A stretch of DNA of 64,000 bases from Bifidobacterium choladohabitans (GTDB taxonomy: Bacteria > Actinomycetota > Actinomycetes > Actinomycetales > Bifidobacteriaceae): the NCBI RefSeq assembly GCF_016102005.1, contig NZ_JACFPL010000002.1:124001-188000 (forward strand). Reading direction: 5' to 3'. Both the position numbers and the translations under genes were made by a program. Below the pieces are notes generated by a model, which worked only from the letters and a program-made list of their open reading frames with translations, did no database searches and was not told the origin of the DNA. Shown here one piece after another: positions 8,490 to 16,276 of the stretch (its first letter is position 1; each line of letters begins with the position of its first letter).

Positions 8490-8747
8490 ATGGAGAAGGT
8501 GTTGCATAAGACGCTGCGGGCGGTTCTAGCGCTCGTGGCTGCTGTAGCGGCCCTGGCCACCGGAACGATCACCGCTCATGCGGATTCTGGCCCTGGGCTG
8601 GTGCATGGGTATTACGTGTCTCCTATCTCCATGGGACCGCACTTTATAACCTCGCGAATCGCGGGCGTAGGTGTAATCGCAATGGATGGGGGCAACCCCG
8701 CTTATTGCATTCAGTTCGGAGAAGTGTCCCCGCGCATGCGGGGATGA
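8490..8747 (+). pseudogene. Secreted thioester-domain-like protein, truncated
   Basis: Starts with a Sec signal peptide (MEKVLHKTLRAVLALVAAVA, cleavage likely after AHA at about 31) and continues with GLVHGYYVSPISMGPHFI and NPAYCIQFGE, which resembles the start of Gram-positive thioester domains, where a Cys in a YCI-type motif forms a bond with a Gln further on. The frame stops after 85 residues, inside a palindromic element at 8724-8751, far short of a domain. Another frame beyond 8744 stays open briefly. I regard it as a broken adhesin. The family assignment is tentative because only the Cys region is visible. Confidence 0.4.
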
Positions 8748-8751
8748 GCCC
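8724..8751 (+). repeat. Single CRISPR-repeat-like palindromic unit
   Basis: A 28-base unit beginning GTGTCCCC, with the stem CCCCGC-GCAT-GCGGGG and the tail ATGAGCCC, resembles the type I-E repeat class (GTGTTCCCCGC...GCGGGGATGATCCC). There is no second copy and no cas gene in the window, so it is not an array. It sits exactly where the thioester-like gene loses its frame. Confidence 0.35.
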
Positions 8752-8829
8752 TGAAACAGGAGGGATTGAACCCTTTTACTTGGGTGGATTTCAGAAGCAG
8801 GACGTTATCTTTTCGCGGAAATTGAGGAA

Positions 8830-9808
8830 TTGAGTGTCGGGTGCTCTAAGGCTATCGGCATCCAGAACACCAGGCTCCTGTGCAAGAGCTGCCACCCGAC
8901 TTGGCACACCTTCGCAATTCAACAGGACAAAGCTTTCAACCAGTTCATGCTTCAGAAAGACCGGGACGAGGAGGACAAGACCAATGACCGTGAACTCGTA
9001 CACGGATTCGCGGGAGCTCCACATATCGACGCCAACGACATCGCATCGTTCAACACGGGCATAGCGGGCCCTGGAGATTACATGCTCAACACCAAAGGGC
9101 TGCTCAAGGCAAGCATGAGCAACGCCAATACGTTCGTGCTCGCAAGCGGCGACCTACTCATGCAGGGACGCCATGTGACCTTCGTCTCCTCAATCTCCGC
9201 GACTGTTGTTTCCGGCGCCCAGGGGGTGAAGAGGAACGACCCTGCCGTTTGCCCGTACTCAAGAGCGTCCAACGGTGTCGAGACGGCAGAGCTGAAGATT
9301 CTCCAGGAAGCCGCCATGCAGGGAACGCCAGCCGACCTCCGTATATCACAGAAGGGCCACATGATCGAAGGCGCAACCGTCTCGGATATGCCCCTGTACT
9401 GCATCCCGATCTCCGGCATCACTCCCGGCGCGCCCATCCCTCTCTGCAACCGCATACCCAGCATGTGGGATTCCGTAACCCGCACGGGTTGGACGCAGGC
9501 GGCACCTGGCGGATGGTGGCAGTGGGGAAAGACGGATGATCCCCACCTCTACGTCGCAAAATGGGGGAGCCACCTGGTGGAGCTCCGGAGTGTGATCGGC
9601 CGTACAGGTGGCCGGAAAAGCGGCTGGATGGTTGTCACCATACCGGCCGGCCAGCTATCGTCCGTCCGCACGGGTCTGGATGACCTCGAGCAGACGGAAC
9701 GTCAGTCACCTCTACGCCGACCCGGACGGGACTCTGAGAGTGACGAACGACACCCTCACAGGGGCCGTCTTCGTCGACCTATTGATCCATGCAACATGGC
9801 TCATCTGA
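8830..9808 (+). pseudogene. Unrecognised protein, frameshifted
   Basis: One frame from about 8850 to about 9690 has the G/C-rich third positions of genuine coding sequence in this genome. Near 9690 coding character moves to another frame, which continues as NVSHLYADPDGTLRVTNDTL and stops at 9808, so a single-base indel is likely. No signal peptide or start with a ribosome site is found, and it may be the downstream part of the surface protein begun at 8490. Visible features are two clusters of Cys and a Trp/Gly-rich stretch (GGWWQWGK). I do not recognise the family. Confidence 0.35.
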
Positions 9809-9819
9809 ACAGGCCGGCT

Positions 9820-10092
9820 CTACCGTCCCAATACGATCAGATAGGAAATGTCAATGAGGGCACCCTTGTTGATGGGCTTGTTCATCCTGACGGCCAGCCA
9901 CTTCACTCCCGGCACATAGTCGCAAGCGATCGCAGATGTTGTCGAGGAGTCTGCCCGATTCGACAGCATGACTGCCACGAAGTCGCGGGCCTGGTCGAAC
10001 GACCTGCCGACAATCGCCTTGAGCTGAGGATCGTCGAACAACCTTGAGGATTCCGTCCCTTCAGGAGTCAACATCTTCCTGCCAGTACGCAT
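9820..10092 (-). CDS. Small hypothetical protein
   Basis: A 90-residue frame with coding-like third positions. Readable parts are FDDPQLKAIVGRSFDQARDF and PGVKWLAVRMNKPINKGAL, but no family comes to mind. A stop lies a few codons before the ATG and there is no strong ribosome site, so it may be the tail of a larger lost gene. It lies tail-to-tail with the frameshifted gene to its left. Confidence 0.3.
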   Translation of the reverse strand: MRTGRKMLTPEGTESSRLFDDPQLKAIVGRSFDQARDFVAVMLSNRADSSTTSAIACDYVPGVKWLAVRMNKPINKGALIDISYLIVLGR

Positions 10093-10119
10093 GCGAGTTA
10101 CGGAAACCCATTTCTACAT

Positions 10120-10915
10120 GCTCATGATGGTGTTGGCCTGTTGCTTCTGTGCTTCTTTGAGGACATGGAGGTCGGGTGAGGCAGTAGCGTGCGGTGGTTT
10201 CGATGCTGGGATGGCCCGGGGCGCGGCTGACGACGGCCACGTCGACGCCGGTGGCGAGGGCCGTGGAATGGGCCCATGAGTGGCGGAGGTTGCGTCTGGG
10301 CGCGCAGGGCAGGCCGTGCTGGCGGCACCATGCGCGTTAGCGCCTGTCGACCTGGTACGGTTGAGGTCCCCGATGAGACAGCGTTTGCTTTTAATTTGGC
10401 GCAGCCGCATCACGGCGAACCAGGGAGGACCACGGTGCGTCTGCTCAGTTCGGCCTTGGGTTCGACGGTCAGTTCATGCCCGGGTACCCATCGCAGGCCG
10501 CGACAAATGTGGACGTGTCATGCGGTCAGGTTGATGTCTCTCTCCCCCCCCCCCCCCAAAAAAAAACCGCGGTCTCTTCGGTCCTGAGGCCGAGCGTCAC
10601 TGAACAGATGAGCCAGGCCTCCAATGGGGGTGGCCATAGAAGTTCTAGAGGAATCGGTGGATCTGTCTGGCATCGAGGGCCTCCGGCTGGTATTCGGTTC
10701 GTATGAGGGGGTTTCATCTGGATGGTGGGGTCGCATTCGATTAGTCCCCAGCGCATGGCTTTGCCCAGGATGGAGCGGAACACAGCCCAGGCTTTCTGTG
10801 CTGCGCCTTCGCTGGGCATGCCGGCCATCCACAGTTCTATCCGCTAGGAGCTTACCTCGTCGAGCTCGGAGACTCCAAACTCCGGCAGATGGCCAGTAAG
10901 TAGCACGGTGTAGTT
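10120..10915 (-). pseudogene. Tyrosine recombinase (phage integrase), degenerate
   Basis: Reverse-strand pieces of one integrase lie in order but in different frames. From about 10900 there is a core-binding domain (VLLTGHLPEFGVSELDEV, a TAG, then AAQKAWAVFRSILGKAMRWG and LIECDP). Next comes LEAWLICSVTLGLRTEE at the start of the catalytic domain. After a G14 tract and frame changes, LRHSWAHSTALATGVDVAVV and GHPSIETTARYC follow (10150-10310), carrying the catalytic Arg of the LRHS motif, the GH motif and the nucleophile Tyr. At least one in-frame stop, one homopolymer interruption and frameshifts make it dead. Confidence 0.65.
10544..10566. repeat. C14A9 homopolymer tract
   Basis: Fourteen C followed by nine A (plus strand) interrupt the catalytic-domain region of the integrase pseudogene. 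Such tracts mutate by slippage and are also a common place for assembly errors. Confidence 0.8.
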
Positions 10916-11095
10916 CTTTCAAGCTAGAAGTGCCTTATTGCAAGGAAAGTGCAGTTTCGCCCTTGTTTCGGGAGACCGGGATGGGGGCGTTTTTCTTGTT
11001 TTGGTGTGCTGTTTTTGCGCGGCTGGCTTGTGGTGGTATTGTGAAAACGATGTGATGCCGCGGTGTCTGCGGGTCGATTGTTAGTGGGGGTGGAT

Positions 11096-12817
11096 ATGTC
11101 TGGTGTTCGAAGGGGATTGTTGACAAGGCTCCCGGCTTTTGCTGTGGGTGCTGTGGCTTGTGTGGGGATGCTGGCGGCGTTGGGTCCGGTGGCGCCGGCT
11201 CGTGCGGATGGGGGCGGCGGCTCGTTGCCGCCTGCGGCTGCCCGTGCTGTCCGTGAGGCCAGGGCGAGGAAGGATCCGGCCCGGCTGGCTGCGGCTGCGA
11301 AGGCGGCCAGGCCGGTGGTGGAGCCTGTGGCGCCTGCGGCTGCTCGGTCGGCGGAGCCTGACGGGCTGGTGGCGTCGGGCGTGTGGGGGTCCAGCCCCTG
11401 GGAGTACCGGGTGGAGAACGGTCAACGGGTGCTGACCCTGCACGCCGGAATCATAGACAACACCTATTCCCCGGGCGAGTCGGCCTCCGAGCATCCGGTT
11501 GCTGATATGCTGCCGGACAAGGGGTCGGGCTTGTCCGTGATCCGCATCGACCCTGGCGTGGCGGCCGCATATGGTTATCACCTGTTCGCTGGGCTTCCCT
11601 CGCTGTTGAGGATCGAGGGCGGCGGCAACTTTGATGTCAGCAAGATCACGTCGACAGAAGCAATGTTCGAGGATGACGTGGCTTTGCAGAGCGTCGACGT
11701 GGGCGACTGGGACATGAGCAACGTGCACATCACGGCAGCGATGTTCAAGAACTGCCGGTCGCTCAGGAGCCTGGACGTGGGCAACTGGAATACGAGCAAC
11801 GTCTTTCAGACGGGATATGGCGGTGAGGACCAGTATGACCGTGGCGATGGCCAGTACAACGAGGCTGACCCGATGCATGCAACGCGGGGGATGTTCGAGA
11901 ACGATTCGATGCTGACTTTCCTGGACGTCGGCCGATGGGATGTGGGGAATTTATATAACGCGGCCGGGATGTTCAGGGGCGACACCTCGTTGCAGTATCT
12001 GGATGTCAGGGATTGGAACACGAAGACCCTCTCCTACACCGCTCATATGTTCGAGCATGATGCCATGCTGGATAATCTGGACCCAAGAGGCTGGGATCTG
12101 TCTAACATTCTGGGGATGGCCTACACGTTCAGGGATTGCGGGAGCCTGAAATCCATCACCCTCAGCCACCAAGCCAACCAGCAGACCGCCTTCGACTCCA
12201 TGGTGTACATGTTCGCCGACGACGCTTCCCTGGTGAACGTCGACATGGACCATGATTATTTTGCTTCCTTGGAAGCTTTCGGGCACATGTTCGCCAATGA
12301 TCCCGCCCTGGTATCGGTGAATATGAGCCACACTTCATGGCAGTCAGGCTACCGTATGGACTACATGTTCGCCGGGGACAGATCCCTGACGGACGTCAGT
12401 TTCCGCGGTGAGACTCCATGGATGGGGGACGGGATATACCCACCCGTCAGTTCGAAGCATATGTTCGACGGGGATTCATCCCTAGCCTATCTTGACCTCT
12501 CGACATTTTCCCGGACAGACTCTTGGGAGAATCCTCCCTACTGGCATGCCCCTTCTGAGGGCATGTTCGCGGGGGCTACGTCGCTTCATACGCTGGTGCT
12601 GCCACGCATAGCCTACCGTTGGATGGCGAATTCCGGCCTGCCGGATGTGCCGGCTGCGGGCAGCCGTGTGCCGGGGTCGTCGCAGGTTGTGGCTTCCTCC
12701 CGGTGGGTGGCCTTGAACGGGTCCGCGAAGGGTTCGATGTACACTTCGCAGCAGCTGATGGACATGGGCCCGCTCCCCGAGACGACGGTCTACCAGTGGG
12801 ATATGAGGGACGCCTGA
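11096..12817 (+). CDS. BspA-type leucine-rich-repeat (DUF285) secreted protein
   Basis: About 573 residues. The N-terminus has a signal peptide (RRGLLTRLPAFAVGAVACVG, cleavage near ARA at about 38) and an Ala/Arg-rich linker. From about residue 165 to 460 there are some ten copies of a roughly 25-residue repeat of the form MF-x6-L-x2-LDV-x2-WD-x-SNV, the DUF285/BspA repeat found in surface proteins that bind host proteins or mucus. A start at 11096 with GGGGGTGG upstream is preferred over one at 11063. The protein ends at VYQWDMRDA with no LPXTG motif or membrane helix, so it lacks its usual anchor, and a C11 tract begins 25 bases after the stop. It lies between two dead integrases, consistent with transferred DNA. 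Confidence 0.75.
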   Translation: MSGVRRGLLTRLPAFAVGAVACVGMLAALGPVAPARADGGGGSLPPAAARAVREARARKDPARLAAAAKAARPVVEPVAPAAARSAEPDGLVASGVWGSSPWEYRVENGQRVLTLHAGIIDNTYSPGESASEHPVADMLPDKGSGLSVIRIDPGVAAAYGYHLFAGLPSLLRIEGGGNFDVSKITSTEAMFEDDVALQSVDVGDWDMSNVHITAAMFKNCRSLRSLDVGNWNTSNVFQTGYGGEDQYDRGDGQYNEADPMHATRGMFENDSMLTFLDVGRWDVGNLYNAAGMFRGDTSLQYLDVRDWNTKTLSYTAHMFEHDAMLDNLDPRGWDLSNILGMAYTFRDCGSLKSITLSHQANQQTAFDSMVYMFADDASLVNVDMDHDYFASLEAFGHMFANDPALVSVNMSHTSWQSGYRMDYMFAGDRSLTDVSFRGETPWMGDGIYPPVSSKHMFDGDSSLAYLDLSTFSRTDSWENPPYWHAPSEGMFAGATSLHTLVLPRIAYRWMANSGLPDVPAAGSRVPGSSQVVASSRWVALNGSAKGSMYTSQQLMDMGPLPETTVYQWDMRDA

Positions 12818-12841
12818 TTCCCTGGTCCCTTTGTGTTCGGT

Positions 12842-12852
12842 CCCCCCCCCCC
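12842..12852. repeat. C11 homopolymer tract
   Basis: Eleven C follow shortly after the BspA-like stop codon. A slipped tract would not change that protein because the stop precedes it. Confidence 0.75.
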
Positions 12853-12987
12853 TGAGCGCCGTGTCCGCATGAGCGGTTCTTGGGGTTGGGACCGGCCGTT
12901 GTTTTGTGTCCGATGTGGGTGCGTGGCCGATGTCGTCGGGGGCAGGGAGATGCCGTGGGCCATCGACATGCAGACCACGGGGCCTGA

Positions 12988-13287
12988 TTGGTGTGCGCGT
13001 GCTTCTGGCAGCCGTGGGACACGGTGGCAGGGGGATCCCTCCTGGAGGCGCGCAGGCCTCTGTCATCCGAAGGCATGTGTATTCCCGATGATGTCAGCCA
13101 GATGCCCGACAACCATCCCGGCTACGTGTCGGCCCCGGAGGACCGCCGCGAGCGCCTCACCATCCCCCTGCACCAGCGGCTCGACCAGGCCATCGACCGG
13201 AAACACCAACCCAATTGCGGCAAACACAAACAAGAACAGCTCAAAGCGCTACACCAACAAATTCGTCAAGAACCCACCATCATATGA
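12988..13287 (+). CDS. Hypothetical fragment
   Basis: The last 65 codons (from about 13090) have coding-like third positions and read SQMPDNHPGYVSAPEDRRER, then a helical Gln/Lys/His-rich tail. The first part looks non-coding and there is no convincing start, so this is probably the end of a lost gene. Family unknown. Confidence 0.25.
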   Translation: MVCACFWQPWDTVAGGSLLEARRPLSSEGMCIPDDVSQMPDNHPGYVSAPEDRRERLTIPLHQRLDQAIDRKHQPNCGKHKQEQLKALHQQIRQEPTII

Positions 13288-13337
13288 TACAGCGCCAGAG
13301 AAGCGGACATCATCTAGCTCGAACGCAAATACCACAC

Positions 13338-14521
13338 TCACAACTCCTGAAGCCGGGCCACCAGATCCGCACGCTGCCTCGCCAAATCAGCAATATCATC
13401 ATCAATCCTTCCGATCTGTGTTCGCAGGAGCTCAGGTGTCTCATCCGGCAGGAAGTTGGCACTCAATTTTCGGCCAGGATGTCCTTTTATCTGTCGAGAG
13501 AGTGCTGATAGCGCATGGCCGTGTCCACGTCCGCGTCCGTGTATCCCACTGCATCCATGAGTTCACTGACTGTGGCCCCTTCCGCAGCAAGCCAAGTCAA
13601 TCCGGTATGCCTTAGTTTATAAAAACGGAGGTCAGGGCGGCCGGCCTGGTTCCGAGCCTGTGAGTACCAGGAGCGTGGTAAATTCGGGTGGACGGGTTTG
13701 GTGGGGCCTTCCCATTCCGGGAAAAGCCAAGCGATCTTCTCGGTTCGGACCTGGTCATCCAGGAACTGTTGGAGGAGCGGTAGCAGTTCCAGTAGTATCC
13801 GTTCGCTCCTGATGCTGTTGTCGGTCTTGGGCGTATCGGTGAGTCTCTCGTTATCCATGGTCCCCCTGCCTCGTCTGATGTGCAGGATGCTTGTTCCCGG
13901 GTCGATGTCCCGGCGTTGGAGGGCGCACACCTCGCCTATGCGTAGCCCGTCCCTGAATACGTCCAGGTAGATGCTTATCCGGTAGCGTTCCGGCATGGCG
14001 TCATAGATGGCCTTGACCTCTTCCGGTGTGGCCGGGATTGTGTTTGATTTTCTTTCTGGTTTCGGCAGTGAGTGTATGCGGGTATCAGAGGTGGTTCCCC
14101 TACAGGCCGGGCTGGCTGGTGGTCCGGAGGATGGATTTCAGGGCCTGCTGGTCGGGAGGCATGGAAGCCAGCCGCCGATTGATGCCGGCCTTCAGTGGCC
14201 GGCCTTTGAAGGTGCGTCCTTCAAATCAGGGATGTAGTAGTCGTTCATGGTGACACGTTGGGCGACCGCGCGGCTCTTTTTGACTGCAGCCGGTTCCCAG
14301 ACGCCGGCGTCTATCCTCTTGCGTGCCTGGCTCAGCCAGGCCATAGCGTTATCCTCCATGCCGGGTCTGAAGATCTTGCTCTGCCGTATGGGCAGGCCGG
14401 GCCAGCGGCCGAAGGCATCGACCGGCGTAGGGTAGGATGCTGCCGAATGCCCTGGTACTTCCGATGCGTCTGTCCTATTAGAAACGATTTCAAACGGTTC
14501 GAGATCGAGTATGCGCTTCAA
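13338..14521 (-). pseudogene. Tyrosine recombinase (phage integrase) next to ssrA, frameshifted
   Basis: On the reverse strand an N-terminal part (ATG at 14521) includes AWLSQARKRIDAGVWEPAAV, typical of an integrase arm/core-binding domain, and runs out of frame near 14190. A second piece reads INRRLASMPPDQQALKSILR. The catalytic domain at 13487-13996 is intact in one frame: GLRIGEVCALQRRDID with the first catalytic Arg, LRHTGLTWLAAEGA with the second, and AMRYQHS with the Tyr. After a stop at 13487 a shift restores LSANFLPDETPELLRTQIGR and a helical tail ending at 13338. Several frameshifts inactivate it. Its place just beyond the tmRNA 3' end identifies ssrA as the element's attachment gene. 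Confidence 0.7.
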
Positions 14522-14554
14522 CTCGGAAACGGCGGTAAATGGCGAAATTCCAAC

Positions 14555-14583
14555 AAAAAGCCGCCTGGGATAACCCGGGCGGC
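14555..14583 (-). terminator. Rho-independent terminator of ssrA
   Basis: A 10-bp stem (GCCGCCTGGG / CCCGGGCGGC, one G-T pair) with an ATAA loop, followed on the reverse strand by five T. It sits 11 bases past the mature tmRNA 3' end. Confidence 0.85.
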
Positions 14584-14593
14584 TGTGTTTGAG

Positions 14594-14989
14594 TGGAGCT
14601 GCGGGGAATTGAACCCCGGTCCGGTGACCGCACCCTCAGTCTTCTACGTGCGTAGTCTGCTGGCCTTTGTGGCTATCTGTCTGCCCCCACCTGTGTCGCA
14701 GACAACCGGTGGCGGGCATAGCCGCAGTAAAAGTCCCCGAACCGCCCTGTGGCGCAGCAGTTCAGGCAAGTCTTCTTAATGACGCTCAGCATCCCCCCGA
14801 AGGCGAAGGGGAGTGAACGGAGCAGCTGCTCACTGGTTAATCCTGGCGCGAAGCTCAGGCAGCGAGAGCGAACTCAGTGCGGTTAGATTTAGCACTTGTT
14901 GTTTGCGGGAGGACATTAACGAGCGGACCCCCGCGTTCTCGGCACGCTTCCCTGCGACGAACAGGTCACCGTCGAAACCGATCAGCCCC
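14594..14989 (-). ncRNA. ssrA: tmRNA
   Basis: Reverse-strand transfer-messenger RNA of about 396 bases, which rescues stalled ribosomes. The 5' end reads GGGGCTGATCGGTTTCGACG and the 3' end GGGGTTCAATTCCCCGCAGC followed by TCCA. The end segments GGGGCTG and CAGCTCC pair as a tRNA acceptor stem with discriminator A, and CCA is not encoded. The reading frame inside encodes the tag AKSNRTEFALAA followed by TGA (around 14858-14896), the form I know from bifidobacteria. The T-arm-like 3' end is a frequent phage attachment site, and a dead integrase lies beside it. Confidence 0.95.
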
Positions 14990-15102
14990 AATCTTGAATT
15001 ATCAAGCTCTGCCGGTGCCGTTGCGGACCAGCCTCGTCAGTATACAACAGATGGACGCTGCGGATATTCCCGCTTCTCCCTCGGCATTGAATTGAATCCC
15101 GA

Positions 15103-16047
15103 TCATGCCACGGAGCCCAGTCGACTGGTGGCATAGTCGCTGAAGGCGTGCACCTCCTCCACGTCCTCGTGGAAGGCCTCCCGCTTGGTGTCGTTGAAGA
15201 GGAAGATGTTGAAGCGAGGCATGTCATCACCGGCAAAGGGGATGAAGCGCAGGCCGTCGCCAGGGTGTACGCCGGCCGAGGTGATCAGGCTGCAGACCAG
15301 GCCGGATGTGGTCACCATCTTCAGGGTCTCCACGTCGGAGACCTCAATCAGATGGCTGACTGGTTCAGACAGGCGAATCAGCCTTTGGGCGGCCTGGGCA
15401 TGGACGAAATCGCGGTTGAGGGTGGCGAAAGGAACATCCCCGGGAAGCATGGACAGATCCTCGGGGTGCAGGCTGGTCATTCCCGCCGTACCCAGTCGGT
15501 CGACCATGGACTGGGTGCAGACCATGCCGAAGGGGAAGGAGGCCAGCTTGGTCGTCTCCACGCCATCCACGCTCAGCGACTCGTCGACGCTGGCCACCGC
15601 CCCGTAGTCCACGCGGTGGTTCTCTATCTGGCTCAGCAGCTTTTGGGACCCTATGGTTTCTACGGTCGTGTTCTTGTCTGGTTCATACTGCCCTTGCCGC
15701 CCTTGTTCCGAGCTCAGCAGCGATGAGATGATGGGTGGCAGTCCGATGGTGCGCCGTCGAATCCCGGTCCTCGCAGCCAAGGCCTCGGGCAGGGTGTTGA
15801 TCAGGTCCAAGGCCTGGCCGATGTGGTCCACCACTGTTCTTCCGGATTGGGTGAGCTGCGTGCCGTCACCTGCGCCGAAGCGCTGCCTTTGGACCAGCCT
15901 GGTTCCCAGACGTTTTTCCAGTCTTCTGATGGCCTGTGAGACGGCAGGCTGGGAGATGCCCGCCTCCAACGCGACGTCGGTGAAACTGCCGTACCGGGCC
16001 AGCATGGTAAGCAGCTCGAGGTCGCGGACATTATCCATATAGGTCAT
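15103..16047 (-). CDS. mleR: LysR-family regulator of the malolactic genes
   Basis: A 314-residue LysR-type transcriptional regulator. The N-terminal winged helix-turn-helix at about 20-51 reads YGSFTDVALEAGISQPAVSQ followed by AIRRLEKRLG, and a periplasmic-binding-protein-like effector domain follows. It lies 229 bases downstream of the malolactic enzyme gene on the same strand and near its divergent transporter, the arrangement of mleR beside mleS/mleT in lactic acid bacteria. Two LysR-type boxes (ATA-N9-TAT) are present in the divergent promoter region. Malate as co-inducer is inference. The gene symbol rests on context, not on diagnostic residues. Confidence 0.7.
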   Translation of the reverse strand: MTYMDNVRDLELLTMLARYGSFTDVALEAGISQPAVSQAIRRLEKRLGTRLVQRQRFGAGDGTQLTQSGRTVVDHIGQALDLINTLPEALAARTGIRRRTIGLPPIISSLLSSEQGRQGQYEPDKNTTVETIGSQKLLSQIENHRVDYGAVASVDESLSVDGVETTKLASFPFGMVCTQSMVDRLGTAGMTSLHPEDLSMLPGDVPFATLNRDFVHAQAAQRLIRLSEPVSHLIEVSDVETLKMVTTSGLVCSLITSAGVHPGDGLRFIPFAGDDMPRFNIFLFNDTKREAFHEDVEEVHAFSDYATSRLGSVA

Positions 16048-16188
16048 GAGCCGCTTCCCTTGATTGGTGCTCAGATTATTGCTTATCCGTCAACTTTGGC
16101 GAAAAACTATTCACAACCACACTATCATCGTCACTTGGACTTGAGAAGATCGACACTTGAAAATATAGCCAGGGCCCGACTCATGACC

Positions 16189-16238
16189 GGGGTCCGGTCG
16201 CCACGATCATCTGTTATCAATCGTGCCGGCCGGACCCC
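16189..16238. terminator. Long hairpin between mleS and mleR
   Basis: Outer arms GGGGTCCGG (16189-16197) and CCGGACCCC (16230-16238) pair perfectly, with an inner CACGAT/ATCGTG stem. It lies just past the malolactic enzyme stop codon. There is no clear T-run on the reverse strand, so termination is a guess; it may reduce read-through into mleR. Confidence 0.5.
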
Positions 16239-16276
16239 AATTTCAATGTCGCAAGAAGCGAAGGTGCCGGTTTCGC

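Noticed and set aside
8756-8775. tRNA-like T-arm (GGATTGAACCC) as a possible left attachment site
   Set aside because: No acceptor, D- or anticodon arms fold around it, and the match to the ssrA end is too short.
8724-8800. CRISPR array
   Set aside because: Only one repeat-like unit is present; no second copy at spacer distance and no cas genes.
12817-12852. Phase variation of the BspA-like protein through the C11 tract
   Set aside because: The stop codon lies before the tract, so slippage would not alter the protein.
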